DNA of 64,000 nt from Selaginella moellendorffii (GCF_000143415.4 NW_003314268.1:717389-781388); one strand, 5' to 3'. Positions 1 through 11,130 are shown, counted from the first letter of the stretch. Notes: generated by a model from the letters alone, not told the origin. Made by a program: numbers and translations.

Positions 1-341
1 GTCATCCACTCATACCACAGTTCCACAGTGGATACTTTCGTTCGTGGATGCTCTACTAAGAGGAAGGATGTACATATGGATGCCCAATACGTACGATTTC
101 AAATTTAGGAGTAGGAATATATGTTGCTCAAGGGTATATTATATTTTTAAGTAACTACTAATTAATAGGATTTGAACCCGTGCCATTTACTCTGATACCA
201 CACTATCTTTCTCCCCTTAAACCAACTGGAAAAGGATGAGAGAACCCTTAGTGGCTATTTTATCCTTATTTATTCCTGAAAGTTCCAAGAATCCACAATA
301 ACAATATATCCAAATTTTATGCCATGATTAGATGCACCACA
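1..341 (-). mobile_element. TRIM-like element, partial (unit A)
   Basis: This is the 5' LTR and part of the internal region of the small element that is complete at 20252-20898. The LTR-like part is about 201-341. The minus-strand primer site at 189-200 reads TGGTATCAGAGT, close to the common plant tRNA-iMet site TGGTATCAGAGC. The right flank TTAGC (342-346) matches the flank of the complete copy. The left part of the element lies outside the window. Compared with the copy in unit B, about 72 extra bases sit between the primer site and the rest of the internal region. Confidence 0.6.
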
Positions 342-346
342 TTAGC

Positions 347-1060
347 AAAATTCTTCCATTTAATAATGAAAAGACTACAACATAATCACCTTTTAACAAT
401 GTCTAAAAACTATGCAAATACGTATAAATATTTTTGAAACTTCTATTTTCATGGAGTAGTTCACCTCCATTAATTGCAACATATGGCTAATATACACAAT
501 AGAATTATATTAACCAAACACAATCATGCTCTTTTGCAACAACACACCTTTGAGATAATGTCAAAAGCATTTACAAAAGGTTGAGTGTAGTCAAAATACT
601 CAAAAACTAGAAAAATTGTCAACACATCTTTAAGATCTACGAATGTCTATTCACAATCCCAAATTAGATGAAAAATAATATGAACAACTTCATTAATGCT
701 TGCAATGATAAAAAAGACAATAACATGAAAAAGATATTACACCTTGCCAAGAAAGTATTGCATATTGTTCATGCATTTTGGAGTAGAGAACTTCATAACA
801 TCCACAAGTTTGTCAGAATCAATTTGTAAATTTTCATGAAAAATATAATACTCAAGATATATGCATTTTAACTGTATCAATGTCAAATTAACTTCCTATA
901 GCTGATCCCAATGTTTTACAAACATCACAAGTGTGTTCCTCCTATGTCCCTTTAAAGTGGATCAAGACATTATCAATGAAATCAATAGTCACCTTTAACA
1001 TATTGTAAAGAATATCATCCAAAAAGTCTCCAAAGAATTATTCAATCTATACAGCATCAT
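347..1060 (-). pseudogene. Ty3/gypsy reverse transcriptase-RNase H remnant (unit A)
   Basis: Conceptual translation of the minus strand gives the C-terminal half of a Ty3-type reverse transcriptase running into RNase H. Visible landmarks are an IDDVLIH-like active-site segment near 990-970, a YYIFHENLQID segment near 860-825, a KC(V/M)NNMQ..LGKVQYL segment near 785-740, and the connection motif IWDCEQAFADLKDVL near 650-600 followed by FDYTQPFV. Reading them needs several frame changes and passes stop codons. The same segment recurs at 21203-21925 and 38887-39610. The recombinant order RT, RNase H, then integrase is the Ty3/gypsy order. Confidence 0.75.
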
Positions 1061-2090
1061 AAAAAATTTATATAAATTAAATGGGTTATAAAAAGTAATA
1101 TTTAGAACATCCTCCTTATATAAACAACTAAATCACTTAACCACACATTTGACCACTTGGAGGAGTTTCACTCACCATTTTTATAAATTTTATTCCCATC
1201 TTAAGGACTTGCTAGCCTCATGAATGACTTGTGTGCCACTCAACTTTTGCACTTGGTCCAAATGCTCCAAATGTCAAATCCCACAATAAACACCTAAAGA
1301 TACCAATGATATATCATCCTATTATACTAAGGCTATATCCATTCACCTTTATTTAATTGGTAGTCTAGAACCACCTATACCACAATATTGTGTCCCAAAG
1401 ATTGGGCCATTTGTCCATGAGTGGTCATCTTATGACCACATTTTAACATCCTTAAGATGCCTAGAGACATAGAAAACACCCTTCTTTAATATCCCATTTT
1501 CAATCTCCATCTAATCCTTTTCCATCCATAGTTGTGCTTGCCAACACTACCATTGTGTTAGCCCAAAGGCTTGAAGGCCTGACCATTAAGTCCTATCCAC
1601 CTCTAAAACTTCCTTGCCATGTGATTATATGCTTGGTCACTACACAAGAGGATTACTCTTTGTCCTTTCCACAGTCTAGGACTTTAGGATAATATTTCGA
1701 AACACTATAGCCCAATGCGAACCTTGTGGGTACTCTCCCCACCTTCTGCCTCTAGGTGCCCTAGCCATGTGGCCCATACCAAATATCCAAGTAGGTAGTA
1801 ACACCTACACTTCTATAAGACACAAATCCTTAAACCCTAAACTCTAGACCACTTAAGTAGTTTAAGGGAAATTAAAACCTTTCTATCTTTGCTCTTCTTG
1901 CAATAGCTATCTAGAGTGGAGCCAAGAGGGTGCCATGTAGTAATGGTTGAAGTGGAAGCCAGACAAGCGTAACACATTTGAATTAAAAGCTTTAACTCAA
2001 AAAGTTGAGAGCAAGAGTGGAACTCCCATTAAAAGCATAAAGCAATCAATAAGCAAGCCTCTAGAAAAGGGAAACAAAAGGATCAACATA
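1061..2090. other. Spacer of retro-unit A, no domain recognised
   Basis: AT-rich sequence lying between the reverse-transcriptase remnant and the 12-base minisatellite. It is shared with units B, C and D. No reading frame longer than about 60 codons gives a recognisable product, although a degenerate N-terminal part of reverse transcriptase may extend into about 1061-1250. Position 1530 contains CCATAGTTGTGCTTGCC, which is the intact form of the site where the 7.26 kb element inserted in unit C. Confidence 0.5.
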
Positions 2091-2464
2091 TGACACGTGG
2101 AAGTGTCAGAATTGAGTCCGAGATGGACCTGAGATGGAATCCGAGAAGGAGTCCAAGATAGAGTTCGAATTGAAGTTTGAGATAGATGCGAGATGGAGTC
2201 TGAGAAAGAGTCCGAGATGGACTTGAGATAGACCCAAGATGAAGCCTGAGATAGAGTTTGACATGGACCTAAGATCAAGTCTAGATGGAGTCTAAGAAGG
2301 AGTCTGAGATAGAGTCCAAAATGGAGCCCAAAATGGAGCTTGAGACAGGGACCGGGATTGGGACCAAGATAGAGGCCAAGACCTAAATCGAGTCCAAGAC
2401 CAAATCCAAGACTGAGTCCAAGACCTAGTCCAAGTTTGAGTTTGAATCTGAGGTGAAATCCCAA
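1997..2464 (-). repeat. 12-base minisatellite-like tract (unit A), inside a 155-codon open frame
   Basis: On the plus strand the sequence is a degenerate array of units such as GAGATGGAGTCC and GAGTCCGAGATGGA between about 2100 and 2450. In the element's coding direction (minus) one frame stays open for 155 codons and reads as a Gly/Leu-rich run (LGLGLGLSLG) followed by a Ser-rich stretch. A second frame (2292-2543) reads as Trp/Ser/Thr repeats. Equivalent tracts lie at about 22995-23335, 47940-48260 and 62318-63475. A functional protein is not supported; the open frames may simply follow from a repeat length divisible by three. Confidence 0.6.
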
Positions 2465-2935
2465 AGTAATTATTTCCCAAGTGAGCTTTAAAAGGATAGT
2501 AAGGGGAGGACTTCAGTGGAACTAATTTGGCTAGTAAAACCAATGTGGCTAAGGAAGGTTATACCCATATGGTGGGTGATGATATAACCATTGAGAAGTC
2601 CAAGACTAAAGTGAATATAAATAGACAAGCAGGGTAACTTGGTGAAGTATTCAAGAGCCAACTCTAGCTCCCCCGGGAGATTGAATAGTCAATGCTCCCA
2701 ATTTAAGTGTGGGTGGCACTACCTACTTGGATACCTAGCATTGCTCATCAAAACCTTGCTCTATCCACATGGCTAGGGCACCCAAAGGCAGAAGGTGGAA
2801 AGAGTATCTATTAGGGCATTTTTTAGCCCCAACTATGGATCCATCCCTCACATATAAACTCACAAAGCCAGAATTTCAAACTCAACTACAAGAGAAAATG
2901 GGGAGGACCCTTAATATTTTACCCTCGCATGGTTT

Positions 2936-3172
2936 TTATACAATCATTTGGAATATTTTGAGAATCAAAATATCCTCTCCCTCTCTCTCAAGACACCCAT
3001 ATCTACAACTGGGGAGTAGGAGTAGTAGTGGGAGTAGGAATAAAAATAGGGGTAGAAGTAGGAGTAAGAGTGGGGCAAGAGTAGGGTTAGGAGCAAGAGT
3101 AAGAGTTGCTTCTCTAGTTGCAGCACGTGATGCGAGGAGAAGGCAGCAATGAACTAGTGCCACAACAAGCAA
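2936..3172 (-). other. Leucine-tract open frame over a hexanucleotide repeat (unit A)
   Basis: A 78-codon frame in the same direction as gag-pol. It starts MLVVALVHCC and contains long runs of leucine (PLLLLLLPLFLFLLPLLLLL) encoded by alternating CTC/CTA hexanucleotides at about 3009-3112. Counterparts of 83, 86 and 80 codons lie at 23813-24064, 48753-49013 and 61582-61824. The hydrophobic N-terminal half resembles a signal or membrane segment, but this may be an accident of the repeat. No family is recognised. Confidence 0.4.
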
Positions 3173-3900
3173 TTATTGGTGGGTGCACAAGACTTTGGTG
3201 TGCAAGAACCCATGGCTAAGATGCTCCCATGTGCTAGAATGTAGTGTCTAGAGTGGGGTAATTGCTGAAACAAAGAGAAATGGAAAAGAAAACAAAAGAT
3301 GAAAATAAAAAATAAAATAAAGATGAAAGTAGAAGATGGGAAAGGAGTTTAAAGTGCAAAGATACAGGGAAAACCTAGTGGGAAACTATGTGGTTGAATT
3401 AGATACTCAAGAAAGTAGGAAAAGAGGGAAAAAAGAGGAAAAAAGAGCAAAAAAACCAAATGGAAAGAAGCTCAAACACTCTCGAAAGTGAATATGCAAA
3501 TGCAATCTCAAGCTCATGTAGTTTGTGCTCAAAACTTTGGCTGAGAATGAAGAAGAAAACATAAAGACTATATTGCCTAATGGTGGTAACTATGAAATAA
3601 AAGATGAACTATAATGGAAGAAAGTGATGATAGGGGATCTTAATAGATGGATGATATGATTGAGTGTGTCCAAGGATGGGCTCTAATCTGATGTAGTGAA
3701 ATGTGAAGTCATAGCTACTGCTCACACCAAAAACTGCTGTTCAAAAGGTGGCAAATTGTTTCACTTATGATTTGAGCTAGAAGAAAAGGGTGTTGCCTTT
3801 GTTAGCCACACCTTTGAAAGCAGTTGGATGCCCTTTGCAATCAGGCTATTCTACTAGAAGAAGAAATCAGTTCTAAAAAGAAGAAAGTTGCAATATGTGA

Positions 3901-4158
3901 CTAGTTCATTGAATATCTCACATGTTGTGCATGAGAATATCTTGATTTGTGTTTTTGCTTGTCTAGAAGAGCCTTTATGATGAAGTGTTGTCCACAAATG
4001 TCTAGTATGAATTGATGATGAATGGTGGAAAATGTGAAAGATATTATTAGGTATGTGTAGTGTGTGGTAGAGAATTCTAGAGTATAGATGATATAGAATG
4101 GTGATGAAAATGTGAGGATGGAACTGATGTAGGGAAAAAAACTAAAGAAATGAAGCAC
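3901..4158 (-). other. 85-codon open frame conserved in length in four units (unit A copy)
   Basis: A minus-strand frame of 85 codons beginning MLHFFSFFPYISS, with a hydrophobic, aromatic-rich N-terminal half and a basic C-terminal end (DKQKHKSRYSHAQ). It lies between protease and reverse transcriptase in the element's direction. Frames of exactly 85 codons occur at the same place in units B, C and D. Most differences between copies change the amino acid, which argues against strong purifying selection. Function unknown; it may be chance. Confidence 0.35.
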
Positions 4159-4977
4159 AAATCAACAAGAGTCGAGAAATTTTCATATAATCAATAATGC
4201 AGCTAGAGCATGTTCATTAAAAGAGACTTTCTCCACATAATTCCTTGACCTGAAAAAAGATGTAAAAAGAGTGAGAGCAGAAAGAAAAACAAAAAAAAAA
4301 CAAAAAAAGTAAAAAAATAAGTGCAAGTGGCTTCTGTGATGGGTGATGATGATGGAAGCATCAAGAGGATGCAAGGAATCCTATAGAAGGCCTAGAATGC
4401 CACTGAAACTAACTTAGTCACCCTCAAGTGCTAGATTGCATCGAAAATGCCTAAGGTGGTGAATAATGTCATTGTAAGAGAATCTAGGATGCTGGAACTG
4501 CTTGGAAGGATGGGAGCCTCCTGAGGATGGTAGAAAGTGTCCCCAAGGACCTATGGAAGTCATCATGTGTCGCTGATGAAGATCTAGTGGTTGAGTGAAG
4601 TGTTGATAGTGTCGGAGAATGCTTCAAGTGTTGTAGCAGGATGAAGTTGGGATCCAGCCATGAACCTTAGTTTGGGAAGAGCTGAGATGAGGTGCCAAGT
4701 TGGGAGAAACTCCAAGGAAAAGTCGAGATGCTGCTAGAAAATGCCTGCCACCTTTATGTCATGGTCGTATCCCAAGTGAGTAGCAAGGCTGGATTGCAAG
4801 TCTGGGGTGAGAAGTGCCACCAAGAGTGTAGTCACTAAGCTGGAAAGTCAAAAGTGTACTCAAAAGTGTTGATGTAGTCCATTCCATGTTGAAGAAGTCA
4901 ATCATATTGTAGTCAACAACTTGGATCTCCAACAGCGTGTCATCCTCGATAAGTTTCAGGAAAAAAACCTTGAGAGC

Positions 4978-5420
4978 CTAGTCAACTTCAATAATGGAAG
5001 AAGCATCCACTTGAGACAAGCTAGATGGAAGTAGAGAATGACCATGGGTATTGAGAAGAGTTGCTACATAGATGCTGTCGGTAATCATTGATTCTCCCTT
5101 GGCCCAAGTTGTCATGTAAGTTCGTCCTAAGATAATGGAGTCCTTCAGCTTCCCAAATCCTAGCTGTTGGAAGTCCACAACAAGGAAATTTAGTATGGAA
5201 ACCACTCCTTGCACCAAGATCTTGACATTCCAACAGATGCTTGTAAGAACAATTCAGTGATTGGCTAACATTTTGAGGATGATAGTTGTGTTTCTCACCA
5301 CTTCCAAGCCACTAGAAAGTGCCAAGTTGAGGGAGATGATGTTGCTCTGGGATCTAGAATCAAGTAATGCTTGTGTTGTCAAAGATCTATCGCTGATATG
5401 GACCTCCACAAAGAATGCTT
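4978..5420 (-). pseudogene. Ty3/gypsy retropepsin-like protease remnant (unit A)
   Basis: Minus-strand translation shows an aspartic protease core: the active-site region reads ALLDSRSQSNIIS (codons at 5361-5353 for D-S-R), and about 80 residues later comes the hydrophobic ILGR motif followed by TYMTTWAKGES. Retropepsins normally have D-S/T-G, so the glycine is replaced by arginine here. The same D-S-R is seen in units B and D. The C-terminal 79 codons (4978-5217) are open, ending LSQVDASSIIEVD. Shifts separate the two halves, so this copy is presumed inactive. Confidence 0.65.
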
Positions 5421-6135
5421 CGGGATCATAAGTGGTCTGAGTGTTGATGATGTGGATGTCATACTAATGTTCCATGGGGATGCTTGTGGACTTGGCAAGG
5501 CCTCTAGCTAAGGAGTAAAACCAGGTACATATTGCAAAAGCTCACCAAGTGTGATCTAGACTGAAGTGTCAACAATCTAAGCAAGAACCTCTTATGGGAC
5601 TTGAGAAAGAGTGGAGGGCAGCTGGGAGACCCCACATTGAAAGTTGGATGAATATCCAGTTGTTGGATTTGAAGTTGTGGCCAAGGATGTGGGTGGCATT
5701 GCAAATACCGAAGCATGGGGTAACTTGCATGCCATGAGAGATGGGGAAGTTCTAGAAACTAGAGTTGGATCTTGCTCACCATCATAGCAGCCATTTTATA
5801 ACCGTCCTCTACAACATAAACTATGTTGACATGCATCAGTGTCTTTCCATAGCTCAACGAAAGGGTGTCTTCGATCACTTTCTACTCCAATTGTTGCTGG
5901 TATCTATCTCTAGCCATGGAAGAAATATGTTGTCTGGTAGAAGTTACTGTTGAACATGCTGGACAAAAGGTGATTGAAGTTCTAAGTGAAGCTTCCAACA
6001 TCTCTCTATGCTGTGTATCATAACATCGCAATGCGAATAGTACCAAGAACGAAGAGGGCATCTTAGTCTCCCTACCTACTGTAAGCGGCATGCTTTAAGC
6101 TCCTCAAGTAGCTTCTCTTGCATTTATCATTGCTG

Positions 6136-6967
6136 CTAGATAATCTCCTTGTATCTTGCACGCTTTGACAATGCCTTCTCGATCATTGAGGGAACTCTAT
6201 CATCACTGTGCAGGGCTGGAGAAGAATGGATCATGGTAGCACACGAGCTCTCATCTGAAGGTGGGAGGAAAACCTGCTCTACCCTAGGAATCTTGAAATC
6301 TTGGAGAAGATCCCACTTCAAAGTCTCTACTACAGCAAATGCCTCATAACACATCCAAAACTCTTGCTTAAACATCTTGCATTTGAGATTTCCCTTGAGG
6401 CCAAAGATGAATGTAGTGATGCCATGAAGTTCATTTGTGATGAGGACACACTCCTTCTAGTAAAACCTAAACCACATCACATATTCTGGCACAGATTCAC
6501 GTGCTCCTTGCCAAAAAACGAACAAATCCATGAGTAAGTGATTTGTTGGTCATTGCTAATCAAAGTGACCTTAGAAAGATGCTTTGAATGTGGAGTTGTC
6601 AGCCATATCTACCTCCAAGAGTGTCTCTACCCACGTTTCTGCTCGGCTAGTGAGCGATTGTAAGAAGTCGCAAAGCTTGTGATCATCCTCGATGATGCCA
6701 TTCAACCTGTAATATTGCTTGAAATGAGTGACATGTGTATTGGCAAAGATGTCGCCATTGCCAGATAAATATGTCAAGTCAGTGCCTCGCTGTAGAATGT
6801 GGATTTATGTAAGAAGAGCCATGGATGGTGGACTCCCTGACTCGATATCTGTAATGAATGATGAATCTTCCTCATCAAAAAGAGTAGTTTGATAATTGAA
6901 CTCTCGTAGAAGGTGTGAAAAATGTCCCCATACCCTAGGCACTGTATGGAAGTTTGCTAGTTGCCAT
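6136..6967 (-). pseudogene. Ty3/gypsy gag remnant (unit A)
   Basis: Minus-strand gag-like sequence beginning at an ATG at 6967 (MATSKLPYS). The core includes THFKQYYRLNGI..DDHKLCDFLQSL...AETWVETL, followed after stops by the FKQEFWMCYEA region and a segment ending MIEKALSKRARYKEII. The spacing and the W..L pattern match the retrotransposon gag (capsid) family. At least one frameshift lies near the N-terminus and further stops lie around 6560. No zinc knuckle (CCHC) was found downstream. Confidence 0.65.
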
Positions 6968-8063
6968 CTCTAACTGGAACAAGTGCGAACTAGCATAAAA
7001 TGTCCACTGTGTAATAGATGCCAGGTTGTGGAAAATACAACGCACTAAGAACTTTGACTTGTGTGAGAGCAAAGTATCTAAATGGGATAACTCCAAATAA
7101 AAGAGTATCCTCATGTAGATTTTCCCAAATAAAATCACTTTCACTCTTGCAAATGCCAATTTCTCACAACAAAAGAAAAAAATATTGCAAAGAAAAGAGG
7201 GAAAAAAGAAAAAATTAAACTCCGATACTCAAAATGCCTAAGAGGAAAATATTTGCATGGAAATCTCTTGACTTTGCACACAAAAATGGGTGTGGATGGA
7301 CTTGTTTAAAAGTTTATACTCAAACCAAGAAAATGAAACCAAAACCATGAGTTAAAATGCCTAAAATCTCAAAAAAAAATTGATTCAAACATTAAATTCT
7401 AGACAATAAGAAGGAAAACAAAAGAAAATGCACTCCCTAGTACAAGAAACACTCATTTTTAACATTGGTAAAAGGTAATAACATGGCTGTAATGATTTCC
7501 ATGAGAATGACACCTCAAATTCCCTCAAGATTAAGCTAGAAACTTGCAAATTTGAGTTATGAAGCACTGTGAGAGAAAAATTACTCCATGTCATAACTTA
7601 AAGTGAATTGGCTACCAAGAAAGGACTCTCCGAAAAGCTTGTCTTTAGATTTACATGTCCAGAAAAAAATTTTCTTGAATCAGTCCCAAAATTGCAAGTT
7701 TAGAGTGTTGAAAAATTTGCCATGAAAAATAGAGGAGTGTGATGGACAAAATTTCATTGAATTAGTAATTGAATCCTCCACAAAACAAGGTGCTCTTTAG
7801 CTTGTTGGAAAGAGGATGCCAAGTCATATTGACCCAAAGAAAGAAAAACCAGAATCAATATACTAATCATGAGAAATCACTAGAAAACCAAGTGGAAAGA
7901 GGTAATGTAGAAAATTAATGCAACGAAAAAAATCTTTAAACTTACACTTTAGATTCATGGAAGTTGAAACCCCTAATGGTCCTAGGGTCTCTAAGAATAT
8001 GAATCTAACCCCTAGAACTCAAGATTTTTCTCAATTTCCTAAAACAAACTCTCCATTCTTTCA
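6968..8063 (-). other. 5' leader region of retro-unit A
   Basis: The sequence upstream of gag in the element's direction, homologous to 56436-57528 in unit D. It is AT-rich and has no reading frame I would support. It may contain part of a 5' LTR, but I found no paired LTR and no convincing primer site, so the boundary stays open. Confidence 0.4.
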
Positions 8064-8299
8064 AAAAAACTAAACTAGCTTATTCATGTTGAGTTCACCA
8101 AGTTTTAGGTCATCTTTCAGTCCTAACCACGGATCCATCCCTCACATACAAATTCACAAAATCGTAATTCCAAACTTAATTGCCAAAAGAAATAGGGAGG
8201 ACCTTTGATATTTAGCCTTTATGGAGTTTTACTATTTGGAATATTTTGAGAATCAAAATTTCCTCTCCCTATCTCTCAAAACACCCATAGCTACAACCA

Positions 8300-8412
8300 G
8301 AGAGTAGGAGTGAGAGTAAGAGTGGGAGCAACAATAGTAGTAAGACCGGGAGTAGGAGTAAAAGCGGAAGTAAAAATAGGAGCAAGGGTAGAAGTGGGAG
8401 TAAGAGTGATCT
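8300..8412 (+). repeat. GAGTAG-type hexanucleotide repeat
   Basis: A degenerate array of AGGAGT/GAGTAG units within a short extra fragment of the retro-unit. It is flanked on the left by GGATCCATCCCTCACATAC, which also precedes the main tract in units A-D. Confidence 0.6.
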
Positions 8413-8819
8413 CTTTGGCTATAATATGTGACGTAAAGATAAGCAACAATAAATTAGTGTTGCAACACTTGAAACAAGAAATGCACCCAAGTCTTAGGAT
8501 TTAGAAGGTATTGTGATTAAGTTTTGTTGTACCTAGGCATGTAAAAAACCTAGAGGCTTGGTGTGTTTAACTGGTTGTGCCTATAAGGAGTGTAATTAAA
8601 TCTTAAGTCTAATTTAACCCGAGGAGGGGGATTAAAAGAAAAATTTACAAATCTATAGATGGATGGCTAACACTCCATTGCTTGTGCAGTGAGTAGTTAA
8701 ATCCAAGTAGAACCAAGTAGGAGATGGTATAATAAGTGGGGACCTTGGCAAGGGAACTTAATTAATGCCAAGGCAAAGGTGGTCAAATAGAAAAGGTAAG
8801 TTGGCAAATTAGAAAAAAA

Positions 8820-9624
8820 ATATTTATGGCTTATATCAAACTCCAAACCCTTTGTGCAACAAAATGAAGATTTGGTACACACTTAATATCTTTTACGAAC
8901 ACTAACTCCCCATATCCAACTTTTGCATGTAAAATAGTATTAGATGGTGTTTAGCCCAATTCTGGCATACTGGTGGCCTATAACAAAAAGGTGGATACCC
9001 CACTGACTAAAGCAACATGGAACTTGAGATTATTCCTAAGCTAGATGCAGAATCATGGCAATACAATCTAGCAGGAGCCAAATTAATATCTTAGATGGTC
9101 AACAATGCTTCCAAATACTATCTTTACTATACATTTAAAACCCCCCACAACCCCTCATCCCTCACCCTAGAAAAATGTATGCTTTTAGGCTTTCACCCCA
9201 ATCTCAAGAACTAGTTTATGGGATTTGAAAATTTACTAAATATGGAATAGAACTAAATTGTGAATTGGGATGTAGGAACAACACTATGGCAGTCTCTAAA
9301 TTCCATAGATATGCCTTTTAGATAAATTTAACCACTTACTATAAATAGCAGCAAGGACTGAATGGGACTAATACATAAGGTATGATAGTGAGGCTGTTTG
9401 GTGCACACAATAAGTTATCATAAAGCATTATTGAGGAACTATACTCAACATATGAGGGTTCTTGTCATTAGCTAGTGCAACATATAACACATTTAGCNNN
9501 NNNNNNNNNNNNNNNNNNNNNNNNNNNNNNNNNNNNNNNNNNNNNNNNNNNNNNNNNNNNNNNNNNNNNNNNNNNNNNNNNNNNNNNNNNNNNNNNNTTG
9601 ATACCTAAAGCCACATTTATGATA
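8820..9624 (-). mobile_element. Diverged LTR related to the 40-47 kb element (copy 1)
   Basis: An old, CpG-poor LTR-like sequence in minus orientation, most similar to the solo LTR at 62474-63368. Shared stretches include GGAGCCAAATTAATAT and the TAGGCTTTCACCCCAA segment. Its minus-strand start TATCATAAATGTGGCTTTAG aligns to TGTCGCAAATGTGACTTTGG of the younger LTRs. The low-coordinate end is fuzzy and no target-site duplication was found. The assembly gap lies inside it. A paralogue is at about 27740-28612. Confidence 0.55.
9498..9597. other. Assembly gap of 100 N
   Basis: Exactly 100 unknown bases, the conventional size for a gap of unknown length. Flanks align to 28417 and 28586 in unit 2, where 168 bases occupy the same place. 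A reading frame drawn across the gap (9475-9660) is meaningless. Confidence 0.95.
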
Positions 9625-9863
9625 TTTTACAATATATGCCCAATGTACATGATAGAATGATGCTAACTAGGCATAATTATGCTAATTGTGAAATTTTGGA
9701 ATTTGGTGAATATGACGTTCTACTTGGACTTTTAATACAAAAAAATACACTAAGAATATTAGGAAATCCTCTTGATTGGAACTTTGGACACATCTAGAAA
9801 TATTGTTGTTGAGAAGAAACAAATTAATATCCTTGCAAGGACTTTATATTGCCAAAATAACCT

Positions 9864-11130
9864 AGTGTTTTGGAGATTGTAGCATCTTTGTCAAGTTCTT
9901 CTAGTCAAGCTGGTAAAACTCACTAGTCTATTGGTATTTAGAAGTGCCCTTATAATAAAGTTGGTTGGGCTCACTAGTCCCTCAGGGGGTTTTTTCTAAA
10001 ATTTAAGAGCACTCGATTCCTCATGGTTGTCAAGAGTGTATAATAGAAGTATATGATTTTTTAGTTTATGACTTTCTTCTAGCCAATTCACCAAATTCAC
10101 CTAGGTGTTAGGACCAAACATTACACAATAAATAAAATATTAAACACATACCATCTACAAGATCTCTTCTAGTTATGAGGTCTATAGGCAAAACTTTAAG
10201 GATATAGTTGAAGTATGAAGAACAAAGAAGCAATTAAAAACACAAAGGCTTTGATTTTCTTACTGTCCCAAACATTTCAATCAGCAATGTTAATCTAACT
10301 TTTCTTTGATCTCTTGGGCAGTTTTCCACCATAAAGGATTAAAGGACAATAGTAATATTGATGGTAGAGGGAAAGAAAATAGGAAAAGTAAAGAATAATT
10401 GAGTAAGTGAGTGTTGTGATGGAAAATAATAAGTTTTAATCTTTAGGCAGCAGTGCTTCTTTGTATTCACTTATGTTGGTGTTGTTGGAGTTTTTGCTTC
10501 ACATAAATATCCTATTTAAATACTATGATTTATTAAAAAATTAAAAAACTATATCATTAATCTAATTTTAAATCCATTTTTATTTATTTAAAATATAAAT
10601 TTTTTATTACTTTTATTGTAACAATTTCTATAAAGTTTTTAACATTAATTGTTATATTAAGAATTTTAAAATATCATTATTTTAATATTTTTTAGATAAA
10701 ATATATTTTATTATCAGCTAATACAATTGTAAAAAATTTAGTAGTTGTATACCAGTCTGGTGTTATACTTTAAGAATACCTTTATATTGTGTGTGTGTGT
10801 GTGTGTGTGTAACTAAATATATATTAAATTATAATATTTTCTCAAGAAACATAAAATAGTGAAACTAATAAAACTTTATTACCAATAAAAAGTTGCTTTA
10901 AATATTAGCATTCTTGATTTCATAGATTTTAAGAACCCATAAAAATATAAACTTGCAACATAATAACTAAATAAAGGAAAATGTCGTAAAGAGTAAAAAG
11001 AATCAATTAATAATCAAATTTCTACTTGGATTACAATTCTCAATTTAATCAGTATTTAGTAGGAACTTTTATTTATAATAACCAAACGAAGACAAGTGTT
11101 TCTACTTATCAATTTCCTATACAAGAGTAT
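9864..11130. other. AT-rich left flank of gene block 1 with a TG microsatellite
   Basis: Shared with 28850-30138 and, inverted, with 55099-56435. It is non-coding as far as I can tell. A (TG)n run of about 23 bases lies at 10788-10810, against about 15 in unit 2 (29791-29805) and 21 in block 3 (55430-55450). The stretch from about 10520 to 10760 is very AT-rich. Confidence 0.55.

Larger units (their letters stand above)
342..8063 (-). mobile_element. Decayed Ty3/gypsy retro-unit A
   Basis: A degenerate Ty3/gypsy-like element read on the minus strand. From high to low coordinate it holds a 5' leader, gag (about 6967-6136), protease (about 5420-4978), a long spacer with short reading frames and two simple-repeat tracts, then reverse transcriptase and RNase H remnants (about 1060-347). 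Integrase lies beyond the window edge. Every domain carries stops and frameshifts, so the copy cannot work alone. The right limit is set by loss of homology to unit D at 8063. I could not define its own LTRs. Stretches 1070-2090, 2460-3000, 3120-3900 and 4160-4970 show homology to the other units but no recognisable domain. Confidence 0.75.
8064..9863. other. Segment present in units 1 and 2 but absent from unit 4
   Basis: In unit D/block 3 the base corresponding to 8063 is joined directly to that corresponding to 9864 (junction at 56436). The segment holds a short second copy of the hexanucleotide-repeat region (about 8120-8480, plus orientation relative to 2830-3110) and a diverged LTR (about 8820-9624). 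No target-site duplication is visible at its ends, so a deletion in unit 4 is as likely as an insertion here. Confidence 0.55.

Noticed and set aside
160-205. Possible tRNA gene suggested by GGTTCAAATCC
   Set aside because: There is no acceptor stem, anticodon arm or A-box at the right distance; the motif sits next to an LTR primer site.
2100-8420. CRISPR-like array suggested by regularly repeated short units
   Set aside because: The units are adjacent degenerate repeats without unique spacers, in a plant-like retroelement context.
9475-9660. Reading frame crossing the N run
   Set aside because: Most of it is unknown sequence, so it carries no information.
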